Source of the DNA: Ligustrum vulgare
Lineage: Eukaryota; Streptophyta; Magnoliopsida; Lamiales; Oleaceae
Assembly (NCBI GenBank): GCA_963555705.1
Contig: OY743169.1
Coordinates: forward strand, 8,680,014-8,744,013
Length of the DNA: 64,000 nt
Direction: 5' to 3'
Shown: piece after piece, positions 10,923 to 22,879 of the stretch
Numbering within the stretch: position 1 is the first letter of the stretch
Layout of the letters: each line of letters starts with the position of its first letter
Program-made: the position numbers and the translations under genes
The notes under the pieces: model-generated
The model's input: only the letters and a program-made list of their open reading frames with translations
Database searches by the model: none
Told to the model about the DNA's origin: nothing

Positions 10923-12529
10923 GAGAGAACATGATTTAGTGTACAAAATCAATTTAAATCATGATTTAATACTTCAATATGAAAATTAAGTCTCAAATCT
11001 TAGTAAATTCACTCAAAGTGACAATTTAAGGGCATCCAAAAATAAAAACAGCAACTTAATTCTCCCTTTAAATCTGAATTCTAATACATGTAGCTTCACA
11101 CCCAAGCTTAAATCATGAAATAGAATACCCTTAATCTTAATTCAATATCCCCACTTAAAAATTGGATTTAAGGCATGAATAACTCTAATTTGAAGTGGTA
11201 ATTTACGCCCTTCTTCTATTATAAAAACAACAACTTTATTTTTCACAGATTTTGAAATAAGTCATTAAAACATATTTCCTCCACTCACACCTTTCATCAA
11301 ACACTTAGAAGGTGATTTTTTGTTTTAACATAAATCTTGGTTTATGAGTTATCAATTCAACACCCATTTATAAGAAATACATCAAATAGTAAAATCATGT
11401 AAAAATCTTCTACACCATATGAGAAACTAACTCAATTAAAACATAAACCAAGTTTTACTCACCTCTTGAATTCTAAGAAGGAAAAACCATATTTGAGAGC
11501 TCAAGTCTTAAGTTAAGCTTCTCCTACTTCTTCCCCTTTCTTCCCTTTCTCTTTTCACCTCTTTTTCTTCTCCTTTTCCCCTCCATTTTTGGCCAGATTT
11601 TGCCCTTAGTTCCTCTCTTGTGTCTCCACTGAAAAATGAAGAAGAAAAGTGTTAAATCATTCCTAGAATCAATTGTTTCAATAATCATCAACTTTACTAA
11701 CTTTAAACTTGATAAATCAATTCAAAAATCTAATTTTAAACCTTGAACATGAAAGAAAGATTCTCTTTCTTACTTACCTTAAGAATTGAAGAGAATGTCC
11801 AAAACCCAAGATTGAAACCTTCCTTCTACAACAATGATGAATCGATTGCAAATCCTCTCTCTTTCTCTTCCTTCCTCTCCCTCTTAGCTTCTATACTCTC
11901 TTCTCTCTGATTTATTCCACCGACTTGAAGAAACAGGGGGCCAAAAAGTTTTTTAATAGATACATATATGATATATTTATAAACAAGCCCCAAATTTTCA
12001 AGTTTGCACAAGTTGGTCCTTATAGAATTGCAAACTAAGTTCTTAAAGCTTTCTTTCTATCATCCAAGACCTATAACTTCTGATAAATAATTACTTATAA
12101 CAAAAATAAGTTGGTTTCCAAACATCCCTTAAGATAAAAGATGACAAGTGTCTTCTTCTCTAATATTTTAATGCTAAAAATTCAATTTTTTTCTATTTCA
12201 AGGTGTCACATTCGGGTCAATATTTGAAGGTCAAGATGTGATCCGTTTTGTCCAATATTTATATTATTTTAAAGTCCACACTTCAAGCTTCGCAACGGTT
12301 AAACAAGCAAAGAAAACAGATCATTATACCGCCCGTACCATTCGTCCAAAAATGGTTGTTTGGCTAGGTTTCTACACTTAGCCAAATTTCTTGATTTTTT
12401 AGCACTTTCACCTTTTCAAGTATGCAACTTCAACCCGATATTTGAAGAACTTCCCTACCTCAATTATGCTCAAATTTGATACCAATACGTACATATCATT
12501 GTGCTATAAGGTAGTATAACATGCAAAGA

Positions 12530-15209
12530 TATAGCGATCCAGAATTTTTATGCAATAAATAATTATTTTAATATTTAGAAAATTGTGTCGCTACTATTTC
12601 ATTTATTATTTTGAAATTAATGCCGCGACGGATTCGTCTAGCCAAGTCAAGAAATATCGAATTTGTTCGATTTTAAATTAAAATCCGAATTTCTAAAATT
12701 ATGTTATTTAATTATTTATTTAAAGTATTATTTTCAAAATCATTTTAAATTCCAAATTTATTTATTCTCAAATTTATTTTCAATCCAAAATATATCTGTT
12801 TTAAATACGCTTCTTGATCAAAGTTAGTTCAATTCTTATCATAATCAAAATTTATTCTACAAGTTTTGCTCCTCCTCCATCATCATGATTATGATAATAT
12901 TCACTCAATTATTCCCTTTCAATTATGATATTCCCCACCATCATCATATTCCCTCCCCATGTGCATTTTCCTTTACTCTCAAACACTCTTCTTTATAGCC
13001 GAGCTGCTTCATTCATCATCACCATCACCGCTGCAATACTGCCCAAGTCCGCGCACCACCGTAACCTCCGACCCAAAATTTCAACTCCACAATCCCCAAA
13101 TCAAAACCCAAAACAAAAACCCAAAACCAAAGAAATAGAATACCCAAATACTTACCTCACCTCAATCGCCGGAAAAACCATGATTTTAGCTCGGATTCAA
13201 GCCTCGGTTTAGTTACGAATTCCAGCCCCAAATCACCAAATCCTCCCTTTCGCATAAACACACCCCACTTTCCCCGTCGCCATGTGTCGGCGGCACCATC
13301 GCCGGCTGAATCGCCGGTGGTACGAGTCGGAATGGCCGATCGCCATTTTTCTCCCTACCTCTCGTATCTTCTTTCTCTCTGTGTAAGAAAATGGAATAAT
13401 GAGAGAAATCTGATTTTATATTTAATTTTCAGAAATTGCAATGTTAGCCCCTCAAGTTTTAAAGTTAATTCAAATCAGTCCTTATAGTTTTAAAAACTTA
13501 TAATTTCAGCCCTTAAGTTTTAAAAGGTTTTATTTCAGTCCTTTCAGCTTTTAAACTTATCATTTCAGTCCTTGCTGATTTACTTTATTTGATTTTAAGC
13601 CCAAGTTTCAAAGTATTCATTTTTAATCCCTCAAATTTCAAAATATCTATTTAAGTCCCTCAACTTTCAAAAGTATTCAATTTAGTCCCTGAACTTTCAA
13701 AACATCAATTTTAGTCTTCAAATTTATAATTTATCATTTTGAACTATATATTCGATATACTAAAGTGACTTATTGGCTAAGACGAAGCGTACGGAGAATT
13801 TAAAGAAATTGAAGTCATTCCCGCTCAACTTTGCACTCGTCGGATTTGAGGTAGACTCGCACTTATTAATTGATTTAAATTATGATTTCATATGAATGTC
13901 ATGTGACTTGTGAAAGTCAATTTTTAAGAAAAACAAGTATGTTTTTATGAAAGGTAAATATACCTTATGTTGTTATGAAAAGTAAGTATGTTTTTATGAA
14001 AAGAAAATATACTTTATGTTTTTACGAAAAGTAAGTATACCCTATGCTTCACGAAAATGTTTTTTTGGATCATTGCTATGAAATCAATCTACCAAGATTG
14101 TTTTGGGTCCCATATGATAAGTTATGATATGTTAAGGGGACCGGAGTTTTAGTAGCGCTACACATAAGAATTCTTGCCACCTAAGTTCGGTAACATTCTT
14201 GTGTCTCCTATGTTTATGAGGATTTGCCACGAAGTTCGGTAAAATTCCTATCTTTCCATATGTTTATGAGGATTTACCACCTAAGTTCGGTAAAATTCCT
14301 GTCGCATATGTTTATGAGGATTTCGATCCTATCTTATGTTATGATGCAATTGATCCCTATGAATTTCAGAAAAATTATGCTTGGTATACTTACTACATAA
14401 GAATTCTTGCCACCTAAGTTCGGTAAAATTCTTATATTTATGAGGATTTCGATCTTATCCTATGTTATGATGAAAACTTACTGTTATTATGATTTTACTG
14501 CATAAGAATTCTTGCCACCTAAGTTCGGTAAAGTTCTTGTGTCTATTTATGTTTATGAGGATTTCAATCATATCTTATGTTATGCTTTCAAAAGAAATTA
14601 TGCTTGGCATAATTAAAATATTTTTATAAGTATATGGTTTTCAAAGAGCTGTTTTCAAAGAGCCTATGATTTGCAAAATATGTCCCGTGCTGTAATGCAC
14701 AATATGAGTTTTATCAAGAGCAGTTTTATAAAGAAGCTCTATCAATGCCCGTTTTATAAAGAGCCGGGATTTATGTGTTTAATCATCTTATAAATTAAAT
14801 TAATATGCGATGAGTCTACTGAGTATTTCCCCCATGAAATACTCACCCTACTTTTTAACAGTTTTGCAGATTTCGGAGACGGTGGCGAGCGATGAATGAT
14901 GGTGGCAATAATCGTTGAACGGTTGAAAGTTTGACGTTAATGATTTCCGTATTTTCCAAACAATCGAATAATTTAGAGAAGTTCATTTATTTGAGAAATT
15001 ATGATATTGGCAATTTCTTTACAATATTAATGGTTCGATTTACTATTTCAAATGGTTTCATAAATGTTTTCAATTTTAGCGGCCATTACAGTTTATTTAA
15101 TGTTGCCAAAAAAATGAATTTCAATTATTTCTTCCGCAAAAATATTATTCGAAAAATTTAGACAGAAAATGACGTAGTGAATCGGGTATACGGAACTCGG
15201 GGCGCTACA
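12530..15209 (-). mobile_element. Solo LTR, Tekay/Del-family Ty3/gypsy, 2680 bp
   Basis: The right end GGGGCGCTACA is the complement of TGTAGCGCCCC, the same terminus as the LTR at 44191-46300. The left end TATAGCGATCC matches the other end with TG changed to TA. Exact AAAGA duplications lie at 12525-12529 and 15210-15214. Internal similarity to the 44191-46300 LTR continues throughout. The family name follows from the pol sequence attached to the other copy. The small open frames at 12925-13212, 13284-13487 and 14931-15161 are inside the LTR and are not genes. Confidence 0.85.
14160..14600. repeat. Minisatellite-like repeats in the Tekay-family LTR
   Basis: ATTCTTGCCACCTAAGTTCGGTAAAATTC and TATGTTTATGAGGATTTC-type units alternate about five times with variable spacing. 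They are LTR-internal and non-coding. The corresponding place in the 44191-46300 copy has different short repeats (44636-44770), so this part turns over quickly. Confidence 0.75.
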
Positions 15210-15289
15210 AAAGACATCGAATTACCATGTTGCTCATACCATCCTCTCAAACATGGCTACTCAACCACAACTTTACACTTAGAATTATT

Positions 15290-15440
15290 TTGAAGATTTT
15301 TAGCATTCCAACTACTTCTCACATACAACTTTAGCTCGATTTTTGAAATACTCCTCGAACTCAAATGTATCCAAATTTGATATCAATGCTTAGATCTCAT
15401 CATGAGCTATAAAATGATATAACTTGCAATGACTAAAGAT
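15290..15440. repeat. Second copy of a 150-bp segment also at 12395-12529
   Basis: TTTTTAGCATTCC...CTCAAATTTGATACCAAT..CATTGTGCTATAA-type text at 12395-12529 recurs here with about one change in five. The two copies flank the Tekay-family solo LTR but are part of the older host element. Confidence 0.7.
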
Positions 15441-15701
15441 CACAACATAATCCACAAAATGATCTCAAGTCACGTTCATTAAAATGGAAAAACTGTAATT
15501 AATAGGAGTTTCTAAAATTTCCAACTTAGTCCTCAACTATGAAATTCAATCTGATTGAGTTCAAACATCGTATATAACTTTCTCTTATGTCAATTAGTCT
15601 CCAAAATTACAAGTAATGCTATTTCTCCCATTTTATGATAAATTCTATATCATCTTGTCATATAAAACGTGAAATTGGCTCTTTTCTTAAGAAAATACTT
15701 G

Positions 15702-16324
15702 CGTTGACCATAAAATCCGGCTGGATCTTGAACCAACACGTCTCAGCTCCTCCCTCTTGAACACGTGGATCTCCTGCGCACTATGACAAACAATCAGCTT
15801 GCAAAGGGGGCCGAGGTGGCTCCCATTTGCACTCTGATGCCAAAGTCAGGGGCCATGTTCAACAAATATAATTTGAGTGCGGGAAATATAAGTGCGTAAA
15901 AGAGAGAAAAGGGAGTGAAAGAAATATCTTTTTTTTTAGAGTATGAAATTGCTAACCCCTTAAACAGTGTGAGGAGTCCTCTATTTATAGACGAACTCGT
16001 TGCTTTAAATTGCGACGCGTGGAGAAATTTACACGTGTGTCCACCCTAGCCTTTGGATGAGAGAATCTTGCTTTTTGACTGTAATCATTGCTACTTTTCG
16101 TAGGGAATGGGCGCATGTCACATCTCAGTAAAGGCTGGGTCACATCTCAGTAAAGGCTGGGTCACATCTCTGACTTCATCTCTCTTCTGGTTCGCTTGAC
16201 ATACCACCTCGGCACCTGACCCAAGGTGACATTTTAGACCTTAGCCATGGGTCAAGGTCCATTGGGCCTCTATTGGGCCCTTTCTAATGGATCATTGTAC
16301 CTCTCTTTGGGCTTGGATTCAACA
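15702..16324 (-). mobile_element. Solo LTR of the Tat-family element, 623 bp
   Basis: This is the reverse complement of the LTRs at 23783-24466 and 34624-35296: it starts CGTTGACC (TG changed to CG) and ends TTGGATTCAACA. Exact ACTTG duplications lie at 15697-15701 and 16325-16329. Shared landmarks include the inverse of CACGTGTTCAAGAGGGAGGA and of the TATA region. About 20-bp units repeat at 16127-16170 (CACATCTCAGTAAAGGCTGG), a local expansion absent from the other copies. Confidence 0.85.
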
Positions 16325-16413
16325 ACTTGCATCCAACTTTCTAAATAAATTAACTACGGTACAAAATTTTCGGGTTGTTATAGACACGACTTCTTCATTC
16401 AAGACTTCTCCAA

Positions 16414-16728
16414 TTGCATGATCATCTTAAAGACTTCGAGCTTATAAATTCACGTAAATTTAATCTTCAACTGAGAAATCCAAAAGGTTCTTCGGGAGGA
16501 GTTTCAATCACTAAAGTAAGAAAAGATCTTCGGCAACAAAGATCAAATGGGAGGTCTAGATCAAGATCGAATGGGAGTTCGAATTTGCTGAAGTATTTTT
16601 CAGTGTCAAGGGAAGCTACTGAAGAGTGGTGGGACGCCAGCTCACATTACATGACATCGAAGAATCAAGGAGTGATTCGTTTAATTCCATGGGTGTTTGA
16701 TAAGTTTATGCGTAAATTTGTCTTGTAG
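16414..16728 (+). CDS. Open frame of 104 aa, unrecognised
   Basis: I do not recognise this frame. It starts MHDHLKDFEL, has a basic Arg/Ser-rich centre (RSNGRSRSRSNGSSN, about residues 46-60), then TEEWWDASSHY (about 70-80). It ends FDKFMRKFVL. An EEWW motif occurs near the end of the MYB/SANT-like domains that accompany Harbinger transposons, and Harbinger sequence exists at 1191-1718 on the older flank, but the match is too short to claim. Codon use is not clearly non-random. It lies right of the GACAC target duplication of the long element, so it belongs to the pre-insertion locus that continues leftward at 2798. It may be a chance open frame. Confidence 0.25.
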   Translation: MHDHLKDFELINSRKFNLQLRNPKGSSGGVSITKVRKDLRQQRSNGRSRSRSNGSSNLLKYFSVSREATEEWWDASSHYMTSKNQGVIRLIPWVFDKFMRKFVL

Positions 16729-16729
16729 C

Positions 16730-17060
16730 TTCATTAAACAGTGTAACATCTTTTCTTATTAGTGATTGATTTTTGTCTGTAGGGTGCGGGTATGTAGGTT
16801 TTTCCTGAAAGGGTTTTTCCCATGTTAAGCTCAAATATTGTGTTCAAATGCCTTTATAATTCTACATCACTTAATAATTCTGTTCACGATTTATTATCCA
16901 GACGAATCTATGATAACTAGATTCAACTGGATCTGTGCTAAACAAGACTTCACATATTTCTGTTTATACTTTACTGTCTAGAAAAATCTGTGATGGTCAA
17001 ATTCATTTAATTAATAACAGAACTAGACAACTTTAAATTTTCAATATATGCACTCTTTAT
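16730..17060 (+). mobile_element. Possible copia LTR fragment
   Basis: TAGGTTTTTCCTGAAAGGGTTTTTCCCATGTTAA (split here at 16796-16830) matches the R/U5-type GGGTTTTTCCCA signature seen in many plant copia LTRs. No termini, target duplication or partner LTR are visible. Confidence 0.35.
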
Positions 17061-17101
17061 GTCGTGTAAGACCCGTTTATTCCTAAACCTTGTCCCGCCA
17101 C

Positions 17102-17340
17102 TAGGGGTGCTTTTATGATGGAACAAATTGGAAATAGGTGTTCCAAGTTCTGTTCCAAAAAATTTCGGAATCAAATTGTTCCAAATTCCATTTCAAAATT
17201 TTCAGAATACACAGACTTCATTCCAAATCAAAATTCAAAAAATTTCGAAAATTTCCAATATTTAATATTTTAGCAATTCGATCCGATTAAAACTCAAAAA
17301 ATAATAAGCACACGAATTTCAAGAATTGACCTACTCAAAC
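17102..17340 (+). mobile_element. Possible hAT MITE end, truncated
   Basis: TAGGGGTGCTTTTATGATGG at 17102 is a hAT-like terminus. It is followed by repeated TTCCAAATTCC and AATTTTCGGAAT-like units in both orientations, the same style as the hAT MITEs at 2166 and 61527. The opposite end was not found. Confidence 0.35.
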
Positions 17341-17345
17341 GAGCC

Positions 17346-17952
17346 TATTGGAACCATGGATATTTCAATTTGTTTAGTCCTAATCCCAAACCCTAGGCCC
17401 AAGTGAGGTTCCAACCAATCGGTAATGGGTGGAGTAGCCCACTTAGGTTATATGGTGGTTTATTTCCTTTCTCACAACCGATGTGGGATTGTTAGTATTC
17501 CCAACAACCTCTCAAACAAGGCCCACGAGGTATATCGGACCATCTGTCCCTCGCTCAAGATAAATCCCTTCACATCTCCTCATGTCCAAGGAGATCACCA
17601 TTCACCGAGATAATTCACCATAGCAGCTGCACACTATGTTACCATGGATCTTCCATCTCGTGAGAAACCACAGGAATCCTTCATCTTGAGGTTCATCATC
17701 TCGATTCATTTGTCGTTGTTAGGGAGTCATGTTCATCCACTCGATCGTGCATCCACCAGACAATATTTCCGACTTTGATACCACTTGTTGGAAACATGGT
17801 ATTTCAATTTTCCCAGTCCCAAGCCCAAACCCTAGGCCCAAGTGAGGTTCCCATCCAAAACCAATTGGTAATGGGTGGAGTAGCCTACTTGGGTTATATG
17901 GCGGTTTATTTCCTTTCTCACAACCGATGTGGGATTGTTAGTATTCCCAACA
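17346..17952 (-). mobile_element. TRIM retrotransposon, 607 bp, complete
   Basis: Two short LTRs, 17346-17506 (161 bp) and 17786-17952 (167 bp), flank 279 bp of non-coding sequence. The element is bounded by exact GAGCC duplications at 17341-17345 and 17953-17957. Read on the - strand each LTR begins TGTTGGGAATACTAACAATC and continues with CCCACATCGG, a block found in known plant TRIM LTRs. The - strand orientation is set by a tRNA-Met primer site next to the right-hand LTR. The left LTR has TG changed to TA. Short MGGVA-type frames inside are LTR artefacts. Confidence 0.9.
17771..17783 (-). other. Primer-binding site of the TRIM (tRNA-Met)
   Basis: The - strand reads TGGTATCAAAGTC, two bases after the 5' LTR, matching the TGGTATCAGAGC initiator-methionine primer site with one substitution in the first eleven bases. 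Confidence 0.85.
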
Positions 17953-17957
17953 GAGCC

Positions 17958-18500
17958 ATAATCTTAAGGAGGCATGTTAAAGGATAAAATCTCATGTTGA
18001 ATAAAGACGAAAACATTGAAAAATTTGTAAGAGTTTATGCTACTCTGAACTCCAAATCTTAACATAATTCAATGACAATTTTGCAAATAAGAAAATGTTA
18101 TTTTTGTAAATATAACATCAAACGGTGTTAATGTACAATAACATGCCAAATTTGGCGTTTTATTGTTGGGAGCTCCATTGGAGGAGCAATTCATACCATT
18201 TTTGTGTAAATTGTGTGAATGCTCCTCTAGTTGGAGATTGTCTAATATATCAAGCATTCATTTTTTCATCAGAATCAATTCATAATTTAAAACATATACT
18301 GTATACTTCCTTGCAAAATCCTTCCAATAAATTCGAAAAAATATATTAAACGAAATTACAAGAAAAATTACCTAGTTTTTCCAATTTGCTTCAACATCCT
18401 TCTTCTTGTTTATTCGCAGCCGAATCATCCTACATGTAAGAACCAATCAATTAAAATCAACACCTCGATAAAAATATTAGATGTCCTTCTACTATATTTT
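17958..18500. other. Unassigned sequence left of the MULE
   Basis: I see no gene. Short frames at 18069-18257 and 18125-18349 overlap on opposite strands and look random. GGAGCTCCATTGGAGGAGC at about 18168 is a small inverted repeat. Confidence 0.4.
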
Positions 18501-18888
18501 GGCAAATAGGTTTCCTCAACAAATGAAATACAAAAGATATTAAACAATGTCTAAAATACCCATGTTTTCCAAATGACCTTGATACCCAAAGTTACAATCA
18601 AACATGCCCTAATTATTTTCACCCAACAATTCAGTCCTTTCGTTTTCCTCTCCACGGTCGCTCGTTCTCTCATATCTCTCTAAGACTCCACTTGTTCTAC
18701 ATAAAAACCCCAATTCCTCTTTTACCTATTGAAGCTTGAGTGGTTTGTAAAAATTGTTAAATAATCCACATTTTAAATTTACAATTGGAGAAGAAAAAAG
18801 ATACACATTAAAATCATTTCCTGCATTTTTTTGCTACATTCTTTGTTTTGGTATATTGTACATTTATGTATTTGTTTACGGATTTTCC

Positions 18889-19079
18889 ATAACGTCATGC
18901 ATGTCGTTATCTGTGATGTATAACGACACCCATGCCATTATCTTTTTTTTTTCACCGTCAGCATGTCTATAACATTGAGGGTTTACAAAATTGTTGCTGA
19001 TATATGCATTTGCTTAAGAATTTGTCATAATGTCATATGTGCCGTTATCTTTGATCTATAACGGCACACATACCGTTAT
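18889..19079. promoter_or_regulatory. Four 22-bp TAACGG palindromes upstream of the transposase
   Basis: Imperfect palindromes with 9-bp arms of the ATAACGGCA/TGCCGTTAT type around a 4-bp centre occur at 18889-18910, about 18919-18940, 19027-19048 and 19058-19079. They come in two pairs about 30 bp apart inside each pair and about 138 bp between pairs. The same motif fills the array at 21740-23782. TAACGG contains a plant MYB core; whether it acts as a binding site here is inference. Confidence 0.7.
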
Positions 19080-19287
19080 CTGATTTCTGACTGACACCAT
19101 CTACCTAGCATTGATTTTGTTAATTGGCTTTGAAAAATGACTAATTTAGTGCTATTAGACATAGGTTAATAGTTAGCATTCTTCATGTATTGAGTGAAAA
19201 TCTTATTTTTTGCACTTTGATATGTATAATGTACTACTTTGTGATATGATAAACTGAAATCTATTTGTTTTATGTTGAATTACAGCC

Positions 19288-21527
19288 ATGGATGTGTTAG
19301 ACAAAGTGTGGATATCAGTTTGTTATTTTGATGTGTTTGTGGAGAAAGAATGCGGTGGGTGGACATGAGGCATATAGGTAATGGTCCAGTAAATGCGACT
19401 CCTATTCTTGTTCCAATTCCCCCAATGAAGATTGATTGTGACAACAATGCGGGGTGGTATCTCTCTGTTTATAGAGAAGTTCCTCTTTGTGTTACCCTTT
19501 TGAAGAAAGATGTTGAGGAGTATGAAGAAAGTGATGGTTTAAGAGAGAACCAAGAACATGCTACTATTGCATCACATGGTGATTCACTGAGTGAAATGCA
19601 AACAGAGGGTAGTAATATGGGAGACAAAATTGCTGATGGGAACTTTGTAGATTGGGATGGTTTGAATATAATTCCATTTTATCCTAGAAGAGAAGAACTT
19701 CACAAGTTCTCCTGTAAAAGTTGTGCATGGTGAAAATGTCTATACACCTGAAGTTGTTACCTACAACAACATTGAGAATTTAACTGCAGATTTAAGTTCA
19801 ATCCCTTGTGGACCATCGTCAAAGATTCCTGAATTTGTGGATTTGAAACTGAAACAATTGTTCCCTACCAAAAAAGCTTTGTTATCGAAGTTGTATTTTC
19901 TTGCACTTAGGTATCACTTCGAGTTTAAAGTGAAGAATTCAAACCAATCTATTTGTGCAGTTGTTTGTTTGGAGACAAACTGTAAGTGGCGTATGCGGGC
20001 AACAAAGTTGAAAGAATCTGTTATGTTTCAAGTTCGAACCTACTATAGCCATCACACCTACTCCATGAGTATTCGTCGTCGAGATCATCGACATGCTAGC
20101 TATTCAGTGATTGGAGCTCACATTGCCTCCAAGTTTGAAGATGCCAAAAGAATTTATAGACCGAGAAATATCATCAATGATATTCGTGAAGAGTTAGGCA
20201 TAACTATAACCTATAATAAGGCATATACAGCAAGTTATTTTGCTTATGGACTCATCCGAGGGACGCCTAATGATAGTTATGCTAAATTACCTTCGTATTA
20301 TCATGTTTTGGAGCAAAAAAGTTCTGGTACAACGACCTTTATTAAAACTGATGATAGTATGCATTTCAAGTACTTTTTCATGGCCCTAGGATAAAGTATA
20401 CATGGATATCAAACCTCAATTCGATGGGTAATATGTGTAGATGGAACATTCATGACATCCAGATATCGATGAACTCTACTTGTAGCAACCTGTCAAGATG
20501 CAAGTATTCAAATTTATCCGTTTGCATGGGGTATAGTTGACTTGGAGAATGAGGCTTCTTGGACTTGGTTCTTTCGTAACTTGCAGGAAATAACTGGTGA
20601 CTCGCAGGAACTAGTGATTGTTTCAGACCGTAGTAAAAGCATTCCTCATGCATTTAGTAATGTCTACCAATTTGCACATCGTGTAAATTGTATATGGTAC
20701 TTGAACAATAACTTGAAGGCTACATTTCCAAAAGTTGATTTGTCCTTGTTATTCAGAAAAGCGGCAGAAGTTTACACCATAACAAAATTCGAGGCATACA
20801 TGGCAGCGCTTTGTGGTACAAAAAAGGGTATCAAAGAGTACTTGAAAAATGAAGTTGGTGATTTCCATTATTGGAGTAGGGCACACTCCAAAGGAGTTCG
20901 ATACAATATCATGACAACAAACAACGCAAAATCTTTGAATTCCACATTGAAGGAGGCCCATGAATTTCCCATATTAGGTTTGATTGAATATATTCTATAG
21001 GTTTTGCAAAAATAGTATTATGAAAGGCATGTTGAGGCACAAAAATGCACAACCCAACTCACCCCACCTATGGAGGAGAAAATGTACTTAAAGTATAACC
21101 AGTCACACGGGTGGAACGCGATTGAAATATCGGGAAATGAGTTTCAAGTAGTTAAAAATCTAGAATCATACATTGTAAACTTGGAAGAATAAATGTGTAC
21201 TTGTAGGCAATTTGATTTGGATAAATTTCAATGCCCACATGCAATTTCCGCTACAAGGCAAAATGATCTTGATGGTTATAAGCTTTGCTCTCCTTTCTAT
21301 ACCACCTTTTGTTGGAGACAAGCTTATTCGGAATTTATATATCCATTACCAAATGAGAATGAGTATCAAGAACCTTCTTGTGTCCATTAACAAGACGACC
21401 TGCTGGACGCCCATCGAAATAGTGAAAAAGGTCAATTGGAGAGGTACGCAGGCCTCGTAAATGTAGTAGGTGCTTGAAAACTGGCCACAACCAGAGTAAT
21501 TGTACAAATCCTTTATCGACTACATAA
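19288..21527 (+). pseudogene. MULE transposase (MuDR-type), multiply disrupted
   Basis: Fragments in order: an N-terminal acidic segment (19288-19733, start chosen at the ATG after a TTACAG acceptor-like site); the MuDR DNA-binding domain (about 19850-20100, with CLETNCKWRMRA and YYSHHTYS); the MULE transposase core (20420-21000, VDGTFM, VDLENEASWTWFF, VSDRSKS); a SWIM zinc finger (21193-21260, CTCRQFDLDKFQCPHAI); and a terminal CCHC knuckle (about 21460-21505, CSRCLKTGHNQSNC). In relatives this protein cuts and joins element ends in the nucleus. Frameshift near 19363, stops at 20393 and 20998, and further shifts at about 19730, 20500 and 21390 prevent a full product. The C-x2-H zinc ligand of the core reads CIWY, so the histidine appears lost. 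Domain identity is firm by motif order; inactivity is clear. Confidence 0.85.
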
Positions 21528-21739
21528 AACTGGATGCACTTTATGTAGTATTGAACATCCTTTGATAAAATCTATAATTTTCATTTCTGGTTTTTAATCC
21601 ATTTTAATATTGTTGAAACTGTGAAGTGTTATTATTTCTATGATTCTTGCTTGATGAATGTTTATTTAATATCTTGAAGGCGGTGAGTTTTATAGTTATG
21701 TATGTTGTAGTAGATTGAATATGTAACAGAGAGTGAACA

Positions 21740-22860
21740 TACATTTTCTTTATGTTGTTGTTATAATCTAGCAACATAACTTCATAAATGTCATTATATA
21801 ATCACTAAAATGGCAAATGCTCCGTTATGGTTATAAACATGCTTGTTGTCATTTTCATTCGCACTCCATGTGATAAGATCACTCTAAAAAGTTTGTGTAT
21901 CCATTTCCATGTCATTCTGAACAGTTTAGGCCAATAACGGCACCAATGCCGTTATGTGTACACTAAAACGGCAGACATACCGTTATGGTGATAAACAGGC
22001 TTGTCACTTATTTACATCAGCACTGAACCACGGATCTTTTCTTTATGTTGTAGTAGATTGAATGTGTAATAGGGAGTGAACATATCTTTTCTTTATGGTG
22101 TTGTTATAATCTAGCAGCATAACGGCACAGATGCAGTTATACAATCACTAAAATGGCAAACATGCCGTTATGGTCATAAACCGACTTCTCAATCATTTGC
22201 ATAAGCACTGAACATCCTATATTTTATGAAAATCACTCTAATAAGTTTTTGTGTATCCATTTCCATGTCGTTTCGAAGAGATAAGGCCAATAACGACACA
22301 TTTTCCGTTACGAGTACACTAAAGAGGCATACGTGCTGTTATAATGATAAACAAGCTTGTCACTCATTTGCATTGGCACTAAACCACAAATCTTTTCTTT
22401 ATGTTGTAGTAGATAGAATATGTAACAGGGAGTGAACAGATCTTTTCTTTATGGTGTTGTTATATTCTAGCATCATAACGGTATAGATACCGTTATGCAA
22501 TCACTAAAATGGCAAACATGCCGATATGGCCATAAAATGGCTCCTCAGTTATTTGCATCAGCACTGAATATCCTATATTTTATGAAAATCGCTCTAATAA
22601 GTTTGTGTATCCATTTCCATGTCGTTTCGAAGAGATAAGTCCAATAACGACACCTTTGATGTTACGGGTACACTAAAGCGGCATACGTGTTGTTATGGTC
22701 ATAAACAGGCTTGGATTCATTTGTATTACCATGTAATGCCTTACTCTAACAAGTCTGCATATCCATTTCCATGTCGTTACCAATAGTCTAGACCAATAAC
22801 GGTGAAAATGCCTTTATGGGAACACTAAAAGGGTATACGTGTCGTTATGATCCTACTGCA
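21740..22860. repeat. Array of ~350-bp units bearing TAACGG palindromes
   Basis: The marker TCTTTTCTTTATGGTGTTG-like occurs at 21742, 22085 and 22441, a period near 350 bp. Each unit contains two half-units with an ATAACGGCA-N4-TGCCGTTAT palindrome and a linked ACTAAAACGGCA-N4-ACCGTTATGG copy; the one at 21934-21955 is perfect. There is no coding potential. The array begins just 3' of the transposase. Confidence 0.8.
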
Positions 22861-22879
22861 AAACTTAATGCTTTATTCG

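Larger units (their letters stand above)
2804..16382. mobile_element. Long LTR-type element (TGTCACGACC...), split by four nested insertions
   Basis: The left end is TGTCACGACCCC and the right end is CGGGTTGTTATA, plausibly a decayed CGGGTCGTGACA-type LTR end. Both are flanked by an exact GACAC, at 2799-2803 and 16383-16387. Removing the four nested elements (4780-7504, 8227-9889, 12530-15209, 15702-16324) leaves about 7.3 kb of AT-rich non-coding sequence with several internal duplications. I find no gag or pol motif and no second TGTCACGACC copy. It is therefore best read as a very long solo LTR, or a large non-autonomous element. It is probably Ty3/gypsy, judging by the terminal sequence; this last point is inference. 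Confidence 0.6.

Noticed and set aside
12204..12240. TGTCACATTCGGG as a second copy of the TGTCACGACC LTR start
   Set aside because: Similarity ends after six bases, and no matching end or duplication fits; treated as chance inside the long element.
12925..13487. Two open frames of 95 and 67 aa with Ser/Pro-rich sequence
   Set aside because: They lie in the Tekay-family solo LTR, and the equivalent place in the other LTR (45356-45734) has different frames, so neither is conserved.
17425..17987. Two related MGGVA(H/Y)LGYM-type small proteins
   Set aside because: They are the two LTRs of the TRIM translated in the strand opposite to its transcription.
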